From Bacteroidales bacterium (GTDB lineage: Bacteria > Bacteroidota > Bacteroidia > Bacteroidales > JAAUTT01), in the NCBI GenBank assembly GCA_025350365.1, contig JANXXY010000028.1:1-8709 (forward strand): a DNA stretch of 8,709 bases. Direction: 5' to 3'. The stretch's first letter is position 1, and each line of letters starts with the position of its first letter. Made by a program: the position numbers and the translations under genes. Of this stretch, positions 7,501 through 8,709 are shown piece by piece. Below the pieces are notes generated by a model. That model was not told the origin of the DNA and did not search any database. It saw nothing but the letters and a program-made list of their open reading frames with translations.

Positions 7501-8300
7501 TAAGCAGTTATCGCTAGTGTGGCATCCTTATAATCTTTATCAAGATCAGTGGTAACAAAAAAATCTCGCAGATGAACTTTTGGTGTTGCCGTAAGGGAGA
7601 CATCACGAAAAATGCCTGCCAGACGCCAAAAATCCTGATCTTCCAGATAAGTCCCGGCTGAATATTTGTAGACATTCACTGCAATCAGGTTTTTTCCTGG
7701 CTTCAGGTATTTTGTTACATTATACTCTGCGGGTTCGTTAGCACCTTCATTAAATCCAACTTCTTTTCCATTTACCCAGATAAATGAAGCTGAAGTGGCT
7801 GCTTCCAGCCGAAGAAAAACCTCTTTATCTTTCCATTTTGAAGGTATGACCACCGTTTTCCGGTAGGATCCCACCGGATTGTAATCATGAGGAATAAAAG
7901 GAGGATTGGCATGAAATGGTTGCGACACATTTCGAAATACAGGATCCCCATAGCCTTTCATTTCCCAGTTGGAGGGTACCTCAAGGTTATCCCATTTGGT
8001 ATCGTCAAATTTTTCGGTATAAAAATCTTTTGGAGAAACGTCAGGGTTTTCTGACCATTTAAATTTCCAAGGACCATTGAGCAAAAGATAACCACCTGAT
8101 TTGCTCCAGTTATTCTCCAATGCTTCCTGAACAGATGAAAACGGAACCATGGGAACATGGCCTGTCTCCTGGTTTAGTGTGAATTTTCCGGGATCTTCAA
8201 TAAATTTATAGACGTTCTCAAGAAATCCTTGTTGTTGTGCACCTGTAAAATGTATACTAAATACAAAGCACATAAAACTTATAATGAGCTTATTTTTCAT
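4515..8300 (-). CDS. Secreted GH2 beta-galactosidase-like glycoside hydrolase with inserted LamG domain
   Basis: A 1261-residue retaining glycosidase of the LacZ-type GH2 architecture, with the substrate unproven. The ATG at 8298-8300 is chosen because it starts the signal peptide (MKNKLIISF to about residue 21); the upstream in-frame start is only a TTG. Domains: sugar-binding jelly roll about 65-240 (YLEDQDFWRLAGIFRDVS at 218-235), Ig-like domain about 245-355, TIM barrel about 357-600 and 807-840, LamG insert about 600-806, domain 4 about 842-950, and the Bgal_small_N-type domain about 970-1258 (WYGRGPFENYPDRKSG at 1129-1144). Acid/base Glu481 lies in WSAGNESG and nucleophile Glu555 in MDEY. 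The magnesium-site pair Glu439 and His441, Arg411, His414 and Trp586 are kept, but LacZ His540 and Trp999 correspond to Ser558 and Ser1238. There is no lipobox or type IX sorting domain, so it is probably periplasmic. An intrinsic terminator follows it directly. Confidence 0.93.
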   Translation of the reverse strand: MKNKLIISFMCFVFSIHFTGAQQQGFLENVYKFIEDPGKFTLNQETGHVPMVPFSSVQEALENNWSKSGGYLLLNGPWKFKWSENPDVSPKDFYTEKFDDTKWDNLEVPSNWEMKGYGDPVFRNVSQPFHANPPFIPHDYNPVGSYRKTVVIPSKWKDKEVFLRLEAATSASFIWVNGKEVGFNEGANEPAEYNVTKYLKPGKNLIAVNVYKYSAGTYLEDQDFWRLAGIFRDVSLTATPKVHLRDFFVTTDLDKDYKDATLAITAYLANFSSVNQSGYSVRATLFDKNHQPITQNIFSKQVSIDNKQIQAVNISSNIKNPEKWSSEKPNLYDLTLELINSDAKTIEVVSCRIGFKKVEVKHQALFVNGVPVKLNGTNSHMQHPDLGHTMDIATIRKDFMLMKQFNINCVRTSHYPPTIDYLNLADEMGMFIVDETGDESHATEYISERPEWRDAYVDRVQGMILRDRNHPSIIFWSAGNESGIGNNICEVIKEGKRLDPTRIFMYGGNTDDVAWKNEVPCEDIIGPRYPTPYELKTRIAQVPESQDPRPSFMDEYISVEGNGCGGLDEYWDVIYNYPRCIGGALWDWVSPGIREKIQKLTDASKNHINTAIKGRGKLVQGKFGSAVELNGYDQWVDVYRDPALDITGKQLTLSLWIFPRTWNTDGTFITKGSYQFGLRQQVKDSLQFYVTDAIRTDLSVAVPQNWENNWHHLAGIYNGKTISIYVDGKLAGSKPFSGSITNKPFPVNIGRNAEIEGQEYAGRTSNAKFDQVGIFNHAIAIDQLLNPTSSLKDEAQLWLDFDEVQDQGTFFSMGIGGRTYGLIWPDRTPQPELWQVKKSAQPVNVELLNPENGMAEVWNRYHFTDLSELKAIWQLQANENVIQQGELKLSVNPLQKQMIKIPYTKPDLQAGTEYRILVSFSLKKAQIWAPEGFEVAWSQLELPWKKLEETIQTMKIPEISFTENQKVVIIIGKDFQYVFDKSTGKLTSMIFQGKAMINEGPKLNIWRAPLANELDQWAVGQSHLTYREPGMGEDPANNWRSLGLDQLTFAVDKLTISKPADNKIMLEVKDHAEGIHYSTAFENKYVYTINGNGEITIAHTITPQGLMPAWLPRIGQQWNINKDLSQVAWYGRGPFENYPDRKSGAKIGEYHFSIQEMTEKYLIPQDYGLRTDNRWVRLETTDGIGLEFKGNNLFNFSAQPFSTDNITRSRYPYQILPFDGTTFNFDYATSGVGCTAISVLNQYRVLPQVYQFTTVVRPYKK
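5883..6503 (-). other. LamG-like (concanavalin-type) domain inserted in the GH2 catalytic domain
   Basis: Residues about 600-806 of the GH2 protein interrupt the end of its TIM barrel, between WDWVSPGI (586-593) and GGRTYGLIWPDRTPQPELW (816-834), which are nearly adjacent in LacZ-type enzymes. The insert has LamG-like hallmarks: GKFGSAVELNG (621-631), LTLSLWIFPR (651-660), NWHHLAGIYNGKTISIYVDGKL (709-730, given as start and end) and DQVGIFNHAI (770-779). This fold usually binds carbohydrate or acts as a spacer. The insertion point near the active-site mouth suggests a role in substrate binding, which is inference. Confidence 0.85.
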
Positions 8301-8324
8301 GTAAAGTATGGTTAGTTGTGTGTC

Positions 8325-8332
8325 CAAAGATA
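8325..8332 (-). promoter_or_regulatory. Candidate Bacteroidota -7 element for the GH2 gene
   Basis: The minus strand reads TATCTTTG, an exact match to TAnnTTTG, 24 bases upstream of the chosen ATG. This position also argues against the in-frame TTG at 8325-8327, which overlaps it. No clear -33 TTTG stands at the usual distance. If real, it gives GH2 a promoter separate from the MATE gene upstream. Confidence 0.5.
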
Positions 8333-8385
8333 AAAAATAATAGTTGTTTTTACACTTAATTAATGGTTCGATATTACATTTTATT

Positions 8386-8709
8386 CTACACTTTTTTCAG
8401 CTTCCATTTTCCTTTGCGGAAAATAATGAATCCGGTAATTGCTAACATGGTTTCGGCAACAACAATTGCGATGTAAACCCCATTTTCGCCAACACCCAAA
8501 TGAATTGCCAACAAATAAGCCAACGGAATTTCAACTCCCCAAAAGCAGAATAGGTTAATATAAGTGGGAGTATACGTATCTCCCGCACCGTTAATGGATT
8601 GTACCATCACCATTCCTAATCCATAAAATATAAATCCGTAACTTATCATTCGCAAACAAACCGCTCCCTTTTCAATAACCAGGGCATCGTTTGAAAATAG
8701 CTTTATAAA
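8386..8709 (-). CDS. MATE family efflux transporter (C-terminal part, 5' end outside window)
   Basis: This is the last 107 residues of a multidrug and toxic compound extrusion type transporter, an inner-membrane protein that exchanges cations (Na+ or H+) for organic compounds. The frame is open to the window edge at 8709, so the start is not visible; the TTG at 8655 is internal. Seen directly: three hydrophobic segments at roughly residues 19-38, 50-70 and 75-96 of the fragment, the family-typical QSINGAGDTYTP (37-48), and a basic tail RKGKWKLKKV. The GAGDTxTP loop before the penultimate helix is characteristic of MATE proteins. The stop is TAG, 85 bases before the GH2 start on the same strand. 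The substrate cannot be read from this fragment, and a link with glycan use is not supported. Confidence 0.9.
   Translation of the reverse strand, partial: FIKLFSNDALVIEKGAVCLRMISYGFIFYGLGMVMVQSINGAGDTYTPTYINLFCFWGVEIPLAYLLAIHLGVGENGVYIAIVVAETMLAITGFIIFRKGKWKLKKV

Noticed and set aside
8301..8327. Nine-residue extension of the GH2 protein from a TTG codon
   Set aside because: TTG is a weak start, it overlaps a candidate -7 promoter element, and the downstream ATG begins directly at the signal peptide.

Overview
The window looks like a piece of a Bacteroidota chromosome, probably a marine or sediment-type Bacteroidales/Marinilabiliales relative, though the genus is inference. The evidence is a DUF5686/carboxypeptidase-regulatory-domain outer-membrane protein (a Bacteroidota family), a secreted glycoside hydrolase family 2 (GH2) enzyme of the type found in Bacteroidota polysaccharide use, candidate -7 promoter elements matching the Bacteroidota consensus TAnnTTTG, AT-rich spacers, and no strong Shine-Dalgarno sites.

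Layout, left to right. (1) 1-486 (+) is the C-terminal 161 residues of NrfA, the pentahaem cytochrome c nitrite reductase. (2) 487-806 is a gene-free gap between convergent genes. It holds a palindromic REP-like cluster: two divergent copies of one short hairpin unit in inverted orientation, a GC-rich hairpin between them, and a further hairpin on the right. (3) 807-3431 (-) is a complete DUF5686 family protein. (4) 3432-3716 is a divergent intergenic region with a candidate promoter for the DUF5686 gene. (5) 3717-4391 (+) is an unrecognised, AT-rich, exported protein of 224 residues. (6) 4392-4514 is a convergent spacer with a strong intrinsic terminator for the gene on its right. (7) 4515-8300 (-) is a large secreted GH2 beta-galactosidase-like enzyme with a LamG-like domain inserted into its catalytic domain. 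(8) 8386-8709 (-) is the C-terminal part of a MATE family transporter that runs off the window.

The genes do not form an obvious pathway. NrfA belongs to respiratory nitrite ammonification. The GH2 enzyme is a periplasmic or secreted glycan-degrading enzyme, and no SusC/SusD pair or regulator is visible beside it. The MATE gene lies upstream of GH2 on the same strand, but a candidate promoter in the 85-base gap suggests GH2 has its own start. I see no convincing undescribed multi-gene system. The items most worth a second look are the inverted REP-like cluster and the GH2 enzyme, which keeps its catalytic glutamates but has lost two substrate-contacting residues of LacZ and carries a LamG insertion.
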